Assembly: GCA_045635565.1 (NCBI GenBank)
Contig: JAZTVX010000048.1
Location: 1 to 45,528 of the forward strand
Length of the DNA: 45,528 nucleotides
From: RGIG4140 sp045635565
GTDB lineage: Bacteria > Pseudomonadota > Alphaproteobacteria > CAAHEQ01 > UBA3637
Direction: 5' to 3'
In this document: positions 16,259 to 24,482 of the stretch, piece by piece
Layout: each line of letters opens with the position of its first letter
How positions within the stretch are numbered: the stretch's first letter is position 1
The notes under the pieces: generated by a model
Told to the model about the DNA's origin: nothing
Seen by the model: only the letters and a program-made list of their open reading frames with translations
Databases searched by the model: none
Program-made: the position numbers and the translations under genes

Positions 16259-17743
16259 TTATGAACGTGTGTGAACAAGTATGTCATGGAGACGAGGATT
16301 GACATCATGAACCAACACAACTTTTCTATCAATCGTAAATACGGTGTTTTTTGTGTTAGCAAAAGATTGATATGAAACAGGAACATCAATTTGTTCTTCT
16401 AAATTTTTTAAATGATTCCAATGTTGTACAAACATGACTTGACGTTGTTTTAATTGTTCTTCATAATTGGAAAAACTGCTTAACATATTGATAAACAAAC
16501 CTCTTTCAGTACATAAATGGACCAACGAATCCGATGCCCGTTCGGGGCCGTAAAATTGTACAACATCTTCCAATGTATAACCGGCTTTTAAACAATTTTT
16601 AACGGCTTCATCTCGAGCCTGTTTTTTGGGTGTTGTTTTGCGTTCTGCTTGGACGCATGAGCGTAATTGAGGCATAGTTGTTACATTATTTTCTTGAATA
16701 ATTGATAATAAATCATTATTTTTTTCCATAACCATGCGTAACTTTTGAGCCGGAGCCAAAACCGTGACTTTTTCATGATAAATTCTGGCCGGACCTTCCG
16801 TTGTTTGCATAACCGGTTCAATTGTTTCGGCAGAAAATGCATCTGTGTCAAATCGTTTGAGTTCGTTGATAAAGTGTTTTCGACGACGATATCCTAACAA
16901 TCCTGCCATACCCAGAGCCGTTAAACCAAGATATTTTGTGTTGTTATAAGAATTATCCTGTTGATATGTATCATATGCGAATGAACCGATAGTTGCACAC
17001 CCCAACATCGTTGAAGCCAACATTAAACCCCGAAAATGCGTGACCATCGGATTTTGACGAACAGGCTGATTGACAACAAATTGAATATCAGATCCGCAAG
17101 GGAACAAACGTGACAGTTTATAATCAGATGATGTGCCTGTAAAATAATGATAAATCTGATGAAACATATCCACAATTTCTTCGTCAAACTGACAATTTTT
17201 AATATCCTGATAAAGGCGTGCTAAATGATAACATCCAATCATTTGAATCTGATTATCAGGGATAATACAACCCTGAAACATTTTTTTCATGCTTTTTTGG
17301 TTGCAGATACACTTAAAAATATCATTTACAGCCCTTAAAGAGGCTTGTTTAGGTGTCATATTTTTTTCAATGTTATATTGACTGAAAAAAGATACATACA
17401 TCTGATGAATATTGTCCCCGATGAGATTATATGTTTCATCAGGAATGCAACAAGGGACAGTTGTTAACGATAACCCCCATTTTTTTGCCAATGCCGGTGA
17501 TAAGACATATTCATCCCCGTTGAGTTGTATATCCTGACTGTGAAATAACGCTAAATCCGATAGTTGAGTATGATATCTGTTTTGCTTTAATTGACGCAGT
17601 TTTGAAACAAAAAAACCTAAGCCGACAATACTGCTTAACATAGCCCAAAACGGCATTTCAACAGGTAATGTTGCGACCAATCCCGTACTCATATAAGGCA
17701 AAGCCGAAACAATATCTGATTTTAATCGGTTTATGTGAGACAT
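16259..17743 (-). CDS. Hypothetical membrane protein
   Basis: About 494 residues, family not recognised. Two hydrophobic regions are visible in the protein started at 17743: about residues 15-50 (VATLPVEMPFWAMLSSIVG) and about 240-285 (two short segments around LMLASTMLGCATIG and LGLTALGMAGLLG). The C-terminal third is soluble, charged and probably helical. I chose 17743 because AGAAAGGA lies about 7 bases upstream; longer frames to 17800 would put that site in the coding sequence. Operon with the ART-like gene, and divergent from the barrel gene at 17907. A membrane partner or delivery role is only a guess. Confidence 0.7.
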   Translation of the reverse strand: MSHINRLKSDIVSALPYMSTGLVATLPVEMPFWAMLSSIVGLGFFVSKLRQLKQNRYHTQLSDLALFHSQDIQLNGDEYVLSPALAKKWGLSLTTVPCCIPDETYNLIGDNIHQMYVSFFSQYNIEKNMTPKQASLRAVNDIFKCICNQKSMKKMFQGCIIPDNQIQMIGCYHLARLYQDIKNCQFDEEIVDMFHQIYHYFTGTSSDYKLSRLFPCGSDIQFVVNQPVRQNPMVTHFRGLMLASTMLGCATIGSFAYDTYQQDNSYNNTKYLGLTALGMAGLLGYRRRKHFINELKRFDTDAFSAETIEPVMQTTEGPARIYHEKVTVLAPAQKLRMVMEKNNDLLSIIQENNVTTMPQLRSCVQAERKTTPKKQARDEAVKNCLKAGYTLEDVVQFYGPERASDSLVHLCTERGLFINMLSSFSNYEEQLKQRQVMFVQHWNHLKNLEEQIDVPVSYQSFANTKNTVFTIDRKVVLVHDVNPRLHDILVHTRS

Positions 17744-17838
17744 AAGCATTCCTTTCTGTATAACTGTTTTTTTTCTATCATATTTTTGATTATTTGTCAA
17801 TATTTAATATTTTGGACGAAATACGAAAAGTTTTTTGC

Positions 17839-17881
17839 TTGACACCCTTGTGATGATTATTTATAGTTTATTATAAATAAT
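17839..17881 (+). promoter_or_regulatory. Promoter with overlapping operator-like palindrome
   Basis: TTGACA (17839-17844), 17-bp spacer and TATAGT (17862-17867). A perfect inverted repeat, ATTATTTATA at 17856-17865 and TATAAATAAT at 17872-17881, covers the -10 box and start site. This is a good place for a repressor to control the outer-membrane barrel gene at 17907. Confidence 0.6.
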
Positions 17882-17906
17882 CGACAGACAGTAAAGGAAT
17901 TATCAC

Positions 17907-18809
17907 ATGATAAGAAAGTCAAAAAAAAATATAGGACAGATATTGATGTGTTCCTGTTTTGTGGGGACTTGTTTTACGATGCTATCAGCACAAGCAACAC
18001 AACCATTTTTACCATCGGAATCATATTCAAACGATAAATATCAGTCCACGCTGATGCCGTGGGTACGTGGATTTTATGAAAAAGCCCATAATTCACAAAA
18101 TGATGGATTTAATGCCGATATAAAAGGCATGGTTTATGGTATTGATACACAAATAGGACATGATTGGTTGCTTCGTTTGGGTTACACTCGTTCTCACGTT
18201 CGGGTCAAAGATATGATACCGGATACAACGGGCAATGGTCATAATTATTTTGTGTCGGCAACGTATCAACCGGATAAATGGTATGTTCAAACAACGCTCA
18301 ACTACGGTCACCAAAAATATAAACAGCAACAAGACGATATTACAATGCGTCATCGGTCTGATACTTATACAGCCGACTTCGTTTCGGGGTATCATTTTGG
18401 GGTTGCTCATAATTATTCCGGTTTGCGTTATCATTATACAAAACCGGATGCTTATTTGTCAGCCGGTGAACGTATTGAACCCAAAAATACACAAATTTTA
18501 ACGGCAGTTATCGGAACAGAAGTTTCCAAAAAATTCAAACAAAATGATTTAATTGAATGGCAACCGTCTTTTCGTTTGTCCGGTTCTTATGATTTTAAAT
18601 CGGACGGTGCTAGAGCAACTGTTTTTGTTTCCGATGCTTATACGTCGTTTACGGCAGATACATATCGTTTGCATAGAGCGGCTTTACAAACCGGTGTTGG
18701 TTTAACAACGCATATCGGACGGTTTTCTTTGTCAGCTGATTACGATATTGAATGGCGGGTTAGCCACTTCACACAAACAGGATTGCTTCAAATGCAATAT
18801 GCATTTTAA
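17907..18809 (+). CDS. Autotransporter-type outer-membrane beta-barrel protein without a passenger
   Basis: 300 residues. An N-terminal signal peptide (about 1-31, ending SAQA) is followed by about 265 residues of alternating amphipathic strands with aromatic belts (LLRLGYTRSH, WYVQTTLNYGH, FSLSADYDIEW). It ends in the C-terminal aromatic F (LQMQYAF) recognised by the BAM machinery. Length and the closing segment resemble the 12-strand autotransporter beta-domain, but there is no passenger domain upstream. It may therefore be a stand-alone porin or adhesin barrel. Own promoter with a palindromic operator. Confidence 0.75.
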   Translation: MIRKSKKNIGQILMCSCFVGTCFTMLSAQATQPFLPSESYSNDKYQSTLMPWVRGFYEKAHNSQNDGFNADIKGMVYGIDTQIGHDWLLRLGYTRSHVRVKDMIPDTTGNGHNYFVSATYQPDKWYVQTTLNYGHQKYKQQQDDITMRHRSDTYTADFVSGYHFGVAHNYSGLRYHYTKPDAYLSAGERIEPKNTQILTAVIGTEVSKKFKQNDLIEWQPSFRLSGSYDFKSDGARATVFVSDAYTSFTADTYRLHRAALQTGVGLTTHIGRFSLSADYDIEWRVSHFTQTGLLQMQYAF

Positions 18810-18833
18810 AAAATGTGCTGATATAGATACTTG

Positions 18834-18862
18834 TTGACGGTATCATATTTTTCTGATATAAT
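18834..18862 (+). promoter_or_regulatory. Promoter of the 18896 gene
   Basis: TTGACG (18834-18839), 17-bp spacer and a perfect TATAAT (18857-18862), 33 bases before the chosen ATG. Confidence 0.7.
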
Positions 18863-18895
18863 GAATGAAACAGACTGTTGGAAAGGAGTTGGCAG

Positions 18896-19765
18896 ATGAG
18901 TGGTATTGATACGTCGGGTTTGCGAAAAGCAACAAGAGATGTTGCTGGTGGTGTGTCAGATGTAAAGAGAACTATAACACAGGGTAACAAAGCCGTCAAC
19001 CAAGGGTGGGATCTTTGGGGTGCTCTTTTCCCTGATAATCAGAGTGGTGGTTCTCAACCGACGGGTGGTACAACGCCGACATCAGCCGTGCCGTCAGGAG
19101 CCGTTATTCCGAAAGGAACATGTATTATCATTCCGGCAGATGTCAGTATCACAAAACAACCCCGTTATTTGGGTGAACACGTTTATCAAAGTGTTGTGAA
19201 TTTATTAAACGGGAATTCAGATTGTGCCAATGTTATTATTGTGGGTGAAGATGGAAAACCGTCTCCTTTAATTTATGATTCAACACCGAACGGATTGGTG
19301 TTAAAGGGAACAAATACGCCTGTTCCGTTTAATTATGATGAAATCAACGGTGTCAGAACGCCGACAGCGGTGGCGTTGACGGAAAAAGAATTACAATCCG
19401 TTGCGTTAGGTATGAAGAAACAAGGTCAGGGGAAATTTACCACATCAGAACAAGGCGAAGCCGAAGATGCCGATAATCGTCCGTGGTATGTTCGATATTG
19501 GCAGTTGTTGGTATTGGCTGGTATTGCTGCGATAGCGGGTATTTCTGCTTTCCTGATGAAAAAGAAATACAATAAGCAAACAGATAGTGCCAAAAGTCAA
19601 ATAGCCGGTTTGAATGCACAAAAAGAATCGTTGCAAACACAAATTGATTCTTTGACAAACGGTAGTAATGGTAATGACGGTAATTCCACATTATCAACAA
19701 ATGCACAAATCGTTCATGTATCAGATACACCGTTAAACACGGGTAATATCGGTCGTGAATTTTAA
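18896..19765 (+). CDS. Hypothetical single-pass membrane protein
   Basis: 289 residues from the ATG at 18896, which is preceded by AAAGGAG. A frame opening 18 bases earlier would contain this site. No family recognised. Layout: N-terminal Gly/Ser/Thr-rich region (1-70), a globular middle part with two Cys (TCIIIPADVSI and NSDCANVIIV), one strong transmembrane segment near 203-222 (LLVLAGIAAIAGISAFLM) followed by Lys-rich KKKYNK, then a short coiled coil (QIAGLNAQKESLQTQI) and an Asn/Ser-rich tail. No N-terminal signal peptide, so a C-tail-anchored or N-out topology is likely. Own promoter and terminator. Confidence 0.7.
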   Translation: MSGIDTSGLRKATRDVAGGVSDVKRTITQGNKAVNQGWDLWGALFPDNQSGGSQPTGGTTPTSAVPSGAVIPKGTCIIIPADVSITKQPRYLGEHVYQSVVNLLNGNSDCANVIIVGEDGKPSPLIYDSTPNGLVLKGTNTPVPFNYDEINGVRTPTAVALTEKELQSVALGMKKQGQGKFTTSEQGEAEDADNRPWYVRYWQLLVLAGIAAIAGISAFLMKKKYNKQTDSAKSQIAGLNAQKESLQTQIDSLTNGSNGNDGNSTLSTNAQIVHVSDTPLNTGNIGREF

Positions 19766-19780
19766 TTGATTAAAAGGTTT

Positions 19781-19814
19781 ATTCTTCCTCAATGGTAAAC
19801 AATTGGGGAAGAAT
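19781..19814 (+). terminator. Terminator of the 18896 gene
   Basis: ATTCTTCC pairs with GGAAGAAT, extended inward by further pairs including one G-U, and followed by TTTATTTTT. Confidence 0.7.
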
Positions 19815-19852
19815 TTTATTTTTGACAAAAAATAAGCACACAGGTAAAAAAC

Positions 19853-20434
19853 ATGCACTATTTGAATAAGGTAGTTGATACATATAGTGATGATACAGGT
19901 ATTGTATTGTGTTATGTTGATACCTCAACACAAAATCCAAACCGTCCGTGTCTTTTAGTTAAACAAACACCCAATGGTCCTTATGTTGTTGGAACAACCT
20001 CAAAATATATTATCGAAAATCGTCAAGAACCGGCTTACGATGATAATATGCAACGCACGGAACATGTTTTATTGCAAAAAACCGTTGATGAACAAGGATA
20101 CAGATCGTTGATTTATATGCTTCCGATAGAATCAGATAAAAATCAATTGTTAGGTGGTTTTCTTTTTTGTCGGAAACGGGTTGATAATGAATGTCAAACA
20201 ACATTTTTAGGGTCTGTTTCGGCAACACGGTTTCATGATTTAAAACAACAGGCTATACCATTAGATTTATCACCGCAATATCCATTTATTCCTGAACAAG
20301 ATGTTAAACAGATTTTGCCTGATACAAGAATTCCACTCACATTTGACCATTATCGGCAAACATGTCATCGTTTATCCAAAGCGATTTTGTTCATGCTTCG
20401 TATCAAACAGGGAAAACATTACCAAAAGCAATAA
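19853..20434 (+). CDS. Hypothetical cytoplasmic protein
   Basis: 193 residues, not recognised. No signal peptide or transmembrane segment. The sequence looks like a compact beta-rich domain (strands around GIVLCYVDT, PCLLVKQT, GPYVVGTTS, LLGGFLFCRKR, ECQTTFLGSVSA). The ribosome-binding site is weak (CAGG before the ATG). The next gene begins 11 bases after its stop if its second ATG is used, so the two are probably one transcript. Confidence 0.6.
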   Translation: MHYLNKVVDTYSDDTGIVLCYVDTSTQNPNRPCLLVKQTPNGPYVVGTTSKYIIENRQEPAYDDNMQRTEHVLLQKTVDEQGYRSLIYMLPIESDKNQLLGGFLFCRKRVDNECQTTFLGSVSATRFHDLKQQAIPLDLSPQYPFIPEQDVKQILPDTRIPLTFDHYRQTCHRLSKAILFMLRIKQGKHYQKQ

Positions 20435-20445
20435 AACGGACTATC

Positions 20446-20973
20446 ATGAATACAGACGAACACGTTTTAACACATAATTCTTTTTTAGATAAAATCAAAC
20501 GCTTGATAATATCTGTTTTATGGCAGGTTCCATGGTTTGGGAGTGTATGGATTGTTATTTGGTACGTGCAGAAAAATTTAGTCACATATTTAACGGTTGC
20601 ATTTGAATTAAGTGCCCATATCAATAATGCACACTTATTGAGTGAACGTACAAATCTACTGAAAAAAGGTTTATCTTTGACTAATCCGATGGGGTATGCT
20701 GATTATATTGGAGCCGTATCAGCCGATATATTTGCACAGGCCAAGGTATCAACCATTCAACAAACCATTCGCTTATTAAGTGGCTTTTTTGATGGTGTTT
20801 TAGATATTGTTTGGATGATTGCTTGTGTTTATGCTTTTTTTCGTGTATTGAGAACTTATAAATCCAAAACGCAGGAAAATGATATTGCCAATGCTGTTGT
20901 ATCAAAATTACTGCCGATATTAACGGAAATCAAATCTGACAGGCAGGTATCTCATCAACAAAACATGGAGTGA
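20446..20973 (+). CDS. Hypothetical membrane protein
   Basis: 175 residues from the ATG at 20446. An alternative start at 20362 would overlap the upstream gene by 73 bases. Two hydrophobic segments are visible: about 24-55 (LWQVPWFGSVWIVIWYV) and about 115-135 (FDGVLDIVWMIACVYAFF). No family recognised. Last of a run of species-specific envelope proteins (15.1-21.0 kb). Confidence 0.6.
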   Translation: MNTDEHVLTHNSFLDKIKRLIISVLWQVPWFGSVWIVIWYVQKNLVTYLTVAFELSAHINNAHLLSERTNLLKKGLSLTNPMGYADYIGAVSADIFAQAKVSTIQQTIRLLSGFFDGVLDIVWMIACVYAFFRVLRTYKSKTQENDIANAVVSKLLPILTEIKSDRQVSHQQNME

Positions 20974-21308
20974 GTTAAGAGTTAATGTTTCTGTTGTGAG
21001 TTAGAGAGTATGGCTTTTAGAAACAAAAGCTGGCTTATATATCGATTTTTTGGGGTATCATAAGAACAGTGATGAATTTTTTTTGCTTGTATTGTTATGT
21101 TGTACAAAAATATATGGCTGTTCTTATACGCACAGAAGGATAATTTTTCTGCAACAAATTGATTAAAACAAATGAAAAACGAGTTGAATATTAAAAAAAA
21201 CGCTTAAAAAGATGAATAAAAATAGATGGTTAGAAAAAAAACAAAAAAAGAGTAAAAAAAGGCTTGCAAAAAGGAAAAAAATGTGTCATAAATACACCTA
21301 CATTGAAT
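20974..21308. other. Intergenic stretch before tRNA-Gly
   Basis: About 335 bases, AT-rich, with no gene I can support. A small hairpin (GCTTTT-N6-AAAAGC, 21013-21030) has no T-tract. It must include the tRNA-Gly promoter, which I could not place with confidence. Confidence 0.4.
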
Positions 21309-21383
21309 GCGGGCGTAGCTCAGGGGTAGAGCGCAACCTTGCCAAGGTTGATGTCGAGGGTTCGAATCCCTTCACCCGCTCCA
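21309..21383 (+). tRNA. tRNA-Gly (GCC)
   Basis: Complete cloverleaf: GCGGGCG acceptor paired with CGCCCGC-type 3' strand, anticodon GCC in the loop TTGCCAA, TTCGAAT T-loop, discriminator T and encoded CCA. It is the first member of an array in which its last 19 bases recur downstream. Confidence 0.97.
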
Positions 21384-22110
21384 AAAATAAACCGACCATA
21401 GTGTCGGTTTTTTTTTGTGGGTAAGGGGATGAGAACCCGAGTAGAGGGTTCGTTCACGAAGCGTAAGCGAAGTAGACGTCCGTAGGACGGTCTGAACGTC
21501 AGAGAAGACGAGGACATATTTGTCCGAGCAATCCCTTCACCCGCTCCAAAAACAAACCGACCAGAAGGTCGGTTTTTTTGTGGGTAAGGGGATGAGAACC
21601 CGAGCAGAGGGTTCGTTCACGAAGCGTAAGCGAAGTAGACGTCCGTAGGACGGTCTGAACGTCAGAGAAGACGAGGACAAAAGTCCGAGCAATCCCTTCA
21701 CCCGCTCCAAAAAAACAAACCGACCATAGTGTCGGTTTTTTTTTGTGGGTAAGGGGGTGAGAACCCGAGTAGAGGGTTCGTTCACGAAGCGTAAGCGAAG
21801 TAGACGTCCGTAGGTCGGTCTGTACGTCAGAGAAGACGAGGACATATTTGTCCGAGCAATCCCTTCACCCGCTCCAAAAACAAACCGACCATAGTGTCGG
21901 TTTTTTTTTGTGGGTAAGGGGATAAGAACCCGAGCAGAGGGTTCGTTCACGAAGCGTGAGCGAAGTAGACGTCCGTAGGACGGTCTGAATGTCAGAGAAG
22001 ACGAGGACAAAAGTCCGAGCAATCCCTTCACCCGCTCCAAAAACAAACCGACCATAGTGTCAGTTTTTTTGTGGGTAAGGGGATGAGAACCCGAGCAGAG
22101 GGTTTGTTCA
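21365..22110 (+). repeat. Tandem tRNA-tail repeat array (4 full units plus a partial fifth)
   Basis: Each unit begins with the tRNA-Gly 3' end (AATCCCTTCACCCGCTCCA) at 21365 (in the real tRNA), 21530, 21691, 21858 and 22021, giving periods of 165, 161, 167 and 163 bases. Order in a unit: tRNA tail; terminator hairpin with T-run; GTGGGTAAGGGG; hairpin GAACCC-N7-GGGTTC; CGAAGCGTAAGCGAAG; hairpin around GACGTCCGTAGGACGGTC; GAAGACGAGG; hairpin GGAC-loop-GTCC; GAGC. The fifth unit stops after GTTCA near 22110. Units 1 and 3, and units 2 and 4, share variants, pointing to duplication of a two-unit block. Protein-like frames on the minus strand are artefacts of the repeat. Confidence 0.92.
21389..21418 (+). 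terminator. Terminator after tRNA-Gly (first of five in the array)
   Basis: AAACCGAC paired with GTCGGTTT around a 6-base loop, then a run of T. The same hairpin recurs in each repeat unit; in unit 2 the stem is CCGACC-AGAA-GGTCGG, keeping pairing despite changed bases. In unit 5 one base change (GTCAG) weakens it. Confidence 0.85.
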
Positions 22111-22380
22111 TAAATTGATAGTGGATTCCTTTTTAAACTTTATTTGTTGTGTGTTGTCAAAAAGAAAATGGATTATTATAATGGCTGTAACAAATAGATT
22201 TTAAAACAGAAAGAATATTTGTTTGCAGGTATTACACAATTCATAAAAATAAGTATTTATTGTTGAATAACGGTAACATGCGTGAATAGAAAAACTTTTG
22301 ATTGATTTCTGTTCATTTGAATAATAATGGCGTTTGTTAAAAAAAGAAAAAAATACTTTTTAGGGATATAATATGCTGTG
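22111..22380. other. Intergenic stretch after the repeat array
   Basis: About 270 AT-rich bases; I see no gene or clear structure. A minus-strand frame at 22257-22460 overlaps the next gene and lacks a start signal. Confidence 0.4.
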
Positions 22381-22722
22381 TTAATTGCGGTCAGAACGAG
22401 AGGTATTTTTTGTGTATAATGTCTGTTTTTGACAAGCAATACATGTTGGTTTTGATACACTTGTTTCTGTGTTGTTTTGAGTTGTTATCGGTCGATGAGC
22501 AAACATATTTGATACGACTTGTTCGTACATTTCAATGGCTTTATCTTCACCAGTCATTTTTTGAAGGTTAATTTGAATGGTTGGTCTTTGAGAAGATAAA
22601 TGATTTTTGTGAGAATGGAATTTCGGATTACTTTTTGTTTCCTTTGTTAGTTGTTTTAAGATTTCAGCGATAAAATGCTCTGTTTTTTTTAATATATGTT
22701 TCAAAAAGTTTTCTTTTCTCAT
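22381..22722 (-). CDS. Small hypothetical protein with a C-terminal CxxC
   Basis: 113 residues, not recognised. Hydrophilic and Lys/Thr/Gln-rich, with a predicted helix at the N-terminus and CIACQK near residue 94 that might bind metal with the nearby His/Cys or be accidental. AAAGGGA lies about 10 bases upstream of the ATG, which supports translation. No clear operon partner. Base composition is like its AT-rich surroundings. Confidence 0.5.
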   Translation of the reverse strand: MRKENFLKHILKKTEHFIAEILKQLTKETKSNPKFHSHKNHLSSQRPTIQINLQKMTGEDKAIEMYEQVVSNMFAHRPITTQNNTETSVSKPTCIACQKQTLYTKNTSRSDRN

Positions 22723-22942
22723 TACAAATAAATCCCTTTCATAATAATTTTCTTATATTATATCATATCATGTTTTTATTGATTTATCAATCGCTTTACA
22801 TAACAATTATTTGTTTGTTTATAACGCATGATAATAAGGGGGCATTAAATCCAAAATGACACATAAGATGTCTTGCCGGAACCGTGTCTGTCAAGGTTAT
22901 CTATCAAAATTTATCTGATTGAAATATCTGTTACACAAATAC

Positions 22943-24271
22943 TTAATCAGTATCAGGTGTTGATTTTTTGCGTACTAAAACCGTTTCGATTTTATGGCGT
23001 TTTGTTTTTGTAACTTGAATGAATAAATTGTGGTACTTCAATTTGATGTTGGTTTTGTTCATTGGAATGTTTTTCATCAATGATAATACAAATCCTCCAA
23101 ATGTATCATAATCATCTGTCGGTAAATCAACATTTAAAGCAGTGGCAACTTCTTCTATTGGTGTGATACCTTGAACAGACCAAGACGTGTCATTGATTTT
23201 TTCAATCATCGGTGCTGATGGTGGAATTGTGGCATCGTCATCTAATTCTCCCACCAGTTGTTCTAATAAATCTTTCATTGTCACAATGCCGGCAACGCCT
23301 CCATATTCATCTAATGCAACGGCAAAATGAGTTCGGCTTTTTTGCATGGTTGAAAACAATTCATTGATATGTAATGATTCGCTGACAAATTGGGGAACAC
23401 GAACAGCCTGTTTTAATACGTTTTCTTTCGTCATGTTGCGACATTTCAGGTAATCTTTAATCCGTAAAACACCCACAATATTATCACTGCTGTCTGCGAT
23501 AATCGGATAAACGGAATAACGGGTCGTTGTCATGATTTTTTCCCAGTGTTTTAAATCATCTTTTACATCTAAAAATTGAATATCCGTTCGATGTGTCATC
23601 ACTTCATAAACCAATTTGTCATCAAATTCAAATACATTATGAATCATCTTTTTTTCGGAAGCATCAATTGTGCCGTTTTCACTTCCGACATCAATCATAA
23701 TGCGAATTTCTTCTTCTGTGACTTTTTCATTTTTATCTTCCGGTCGTATGCCTAGTAAACGTAAAATTAAATTGGTTGAAAGGCTTAAAAACCAAACAAT
23801 TGGTGCAAATATTTTGGCAATAACATAAATCGGATAAGCCATAAACAACCCGATTTTTTCGGCATATTGCATGCCAATGCGTTTCGGGGCTAATTCCCCT
23901 AAAATCAAAGTGATATATGATAAAATCAGTGTGATGACAATAACAGACAGCACATCTAATTTTTGAGGAGATATATTAACACCGATGGATAACAGCCAAT
24001 GGACCATCTTATCTGAAAAGTTATCGGCAGCAAAAGCACTGCCTAAAAATCCTGTTAGTGTAATACCGACTTGAATGGTTGCTAAAAATTGGGCCGGTTT
24101 CTGTGTTAAAGCGTTGAGCAAACCGGCCCTTTTTCCCCCGTTGCGTGCCATTTGTTTTAATTTGGCATCGTTAATAGATATGACGGCAATTTCTGTGCAG
24201 GCAAATATAGCGTTAATGAACACAAGAAACAGTTGAAAGAAGAATAATTCCATCAAAGATAAGTCAGACAT
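22943..24271 (-). CDS. CNNM/HlyC-CorC family transporter (DUF21-CBS-CorC)
   Basis: 442-residue inner-membrane protein of the hemolysin C/CorC group, linked to magnesium or cobalt homeostasis. A DUF21 membrane domain with about four hydrophobic segments fills residues 1-190 and includes the family motif LGELAPKRIG. A CBS-domain pair lies at about 210-330 (MTHRTDIQFLDV; ALDEYGGVAGIVTMKD). The C-terminal CorC_HlyC domain is at about 345-430. All domains are complete. Old annotations as hemolysin are not evidence of toxicity. Confidence 0.92.
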   Translation of the reverse strand: MSDLSLMELFFFQLFLVFINAIFACTEIAVISINDAKLKQMARNGGKRAGLLNALTQKPAQFLATIQVGITLTGFLGSAFAADNFSDKMVHWLLSIGVNISPQKLDVLSVIVITLILSYITLILGELAPKRIGMQYAEKIGLFMAYPIYVIAKIFAPIVWFLSLSTNLILRLLGIRPEDKNEKVTEEEIRIMIDVGSENGTIDASEKKMIHNVFEFDDKLVYEVMTHRTDIQFLDVKDDLKHWEKIMTTTRYSVYPIIADSSDNIVGVLRIKDYLKCRNMTKENVLKQAVRVPQFVSESLHINELFSTMQKSRTHFAVALDEYGGVAGIVTMKDLLEQLVGELDDDATIPPSAPMIEKINDTSWSVQGITPIEEVATALNVDLPTDDYDTFGGFVLSLMKNIPMNKTNIKLKYHNLFIQVTKTKRHKIETVLVRKKSTPDTD

Positions 24272-24422
24272 AACAACTCCATACCAATATTTATTTATTA
24301 TATGTAATTAAATATTACTATTTCGTTAATAGAGGAGAGAAACAAAAATATGTGTTTATTTATAAAAATGTTTTGTGTTGACGAAACGGTGTCACTTTTT
24401 TTCAAAAATCGCCAAAAAAAGA

Positions 24423-24451
24423 TTGATTAACAACATAAACAATCATATAAT
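24423..24451 (+). promoter_or_regulatory. Promoter of the SHOCT-domain gene
   Basis: TTGATT (24423-24428), 17-bp spacer and perfect TATAAT (24446-24451), 31 bases before the ATG. Confidence 0.65.
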
Positions 24452-24482
24452 ACATCTGTTTTTATGAAGTCAGGAGGGGGTA

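Noticed and set aside
21212..21424. Plus-strand 70-codon gene overlapping tRNA-Gly
   Set aside because: Covers the whole tRNA and its terminator; the N-terminal part is Lys-rich translation of A-rich spacer.
21320..22055. Minus-strand frames over tRNA-Gly and its repeats encoding repeated SSSSLTFRPSYGRLLR-like peptides
   Set aside because: They are the antisense of the tRNA (AGEGIRTLDINLGKV is a well-known tRNA artefact) and of structured repeats; no ribosome-binding site, and the repetition follows the DNA period.
21365..22110. CRISPR array
   Set aside because: Units are about 165 bases, contiguous, contain tRNA tails and terminators, and have no unique spacers; no cas genes.
22943..24271. 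True hemolysin
   Set aside because: DUF21-CBS-CorC layout indicates a membrane ion-homeostasis protein; the hemolysin label is historical.
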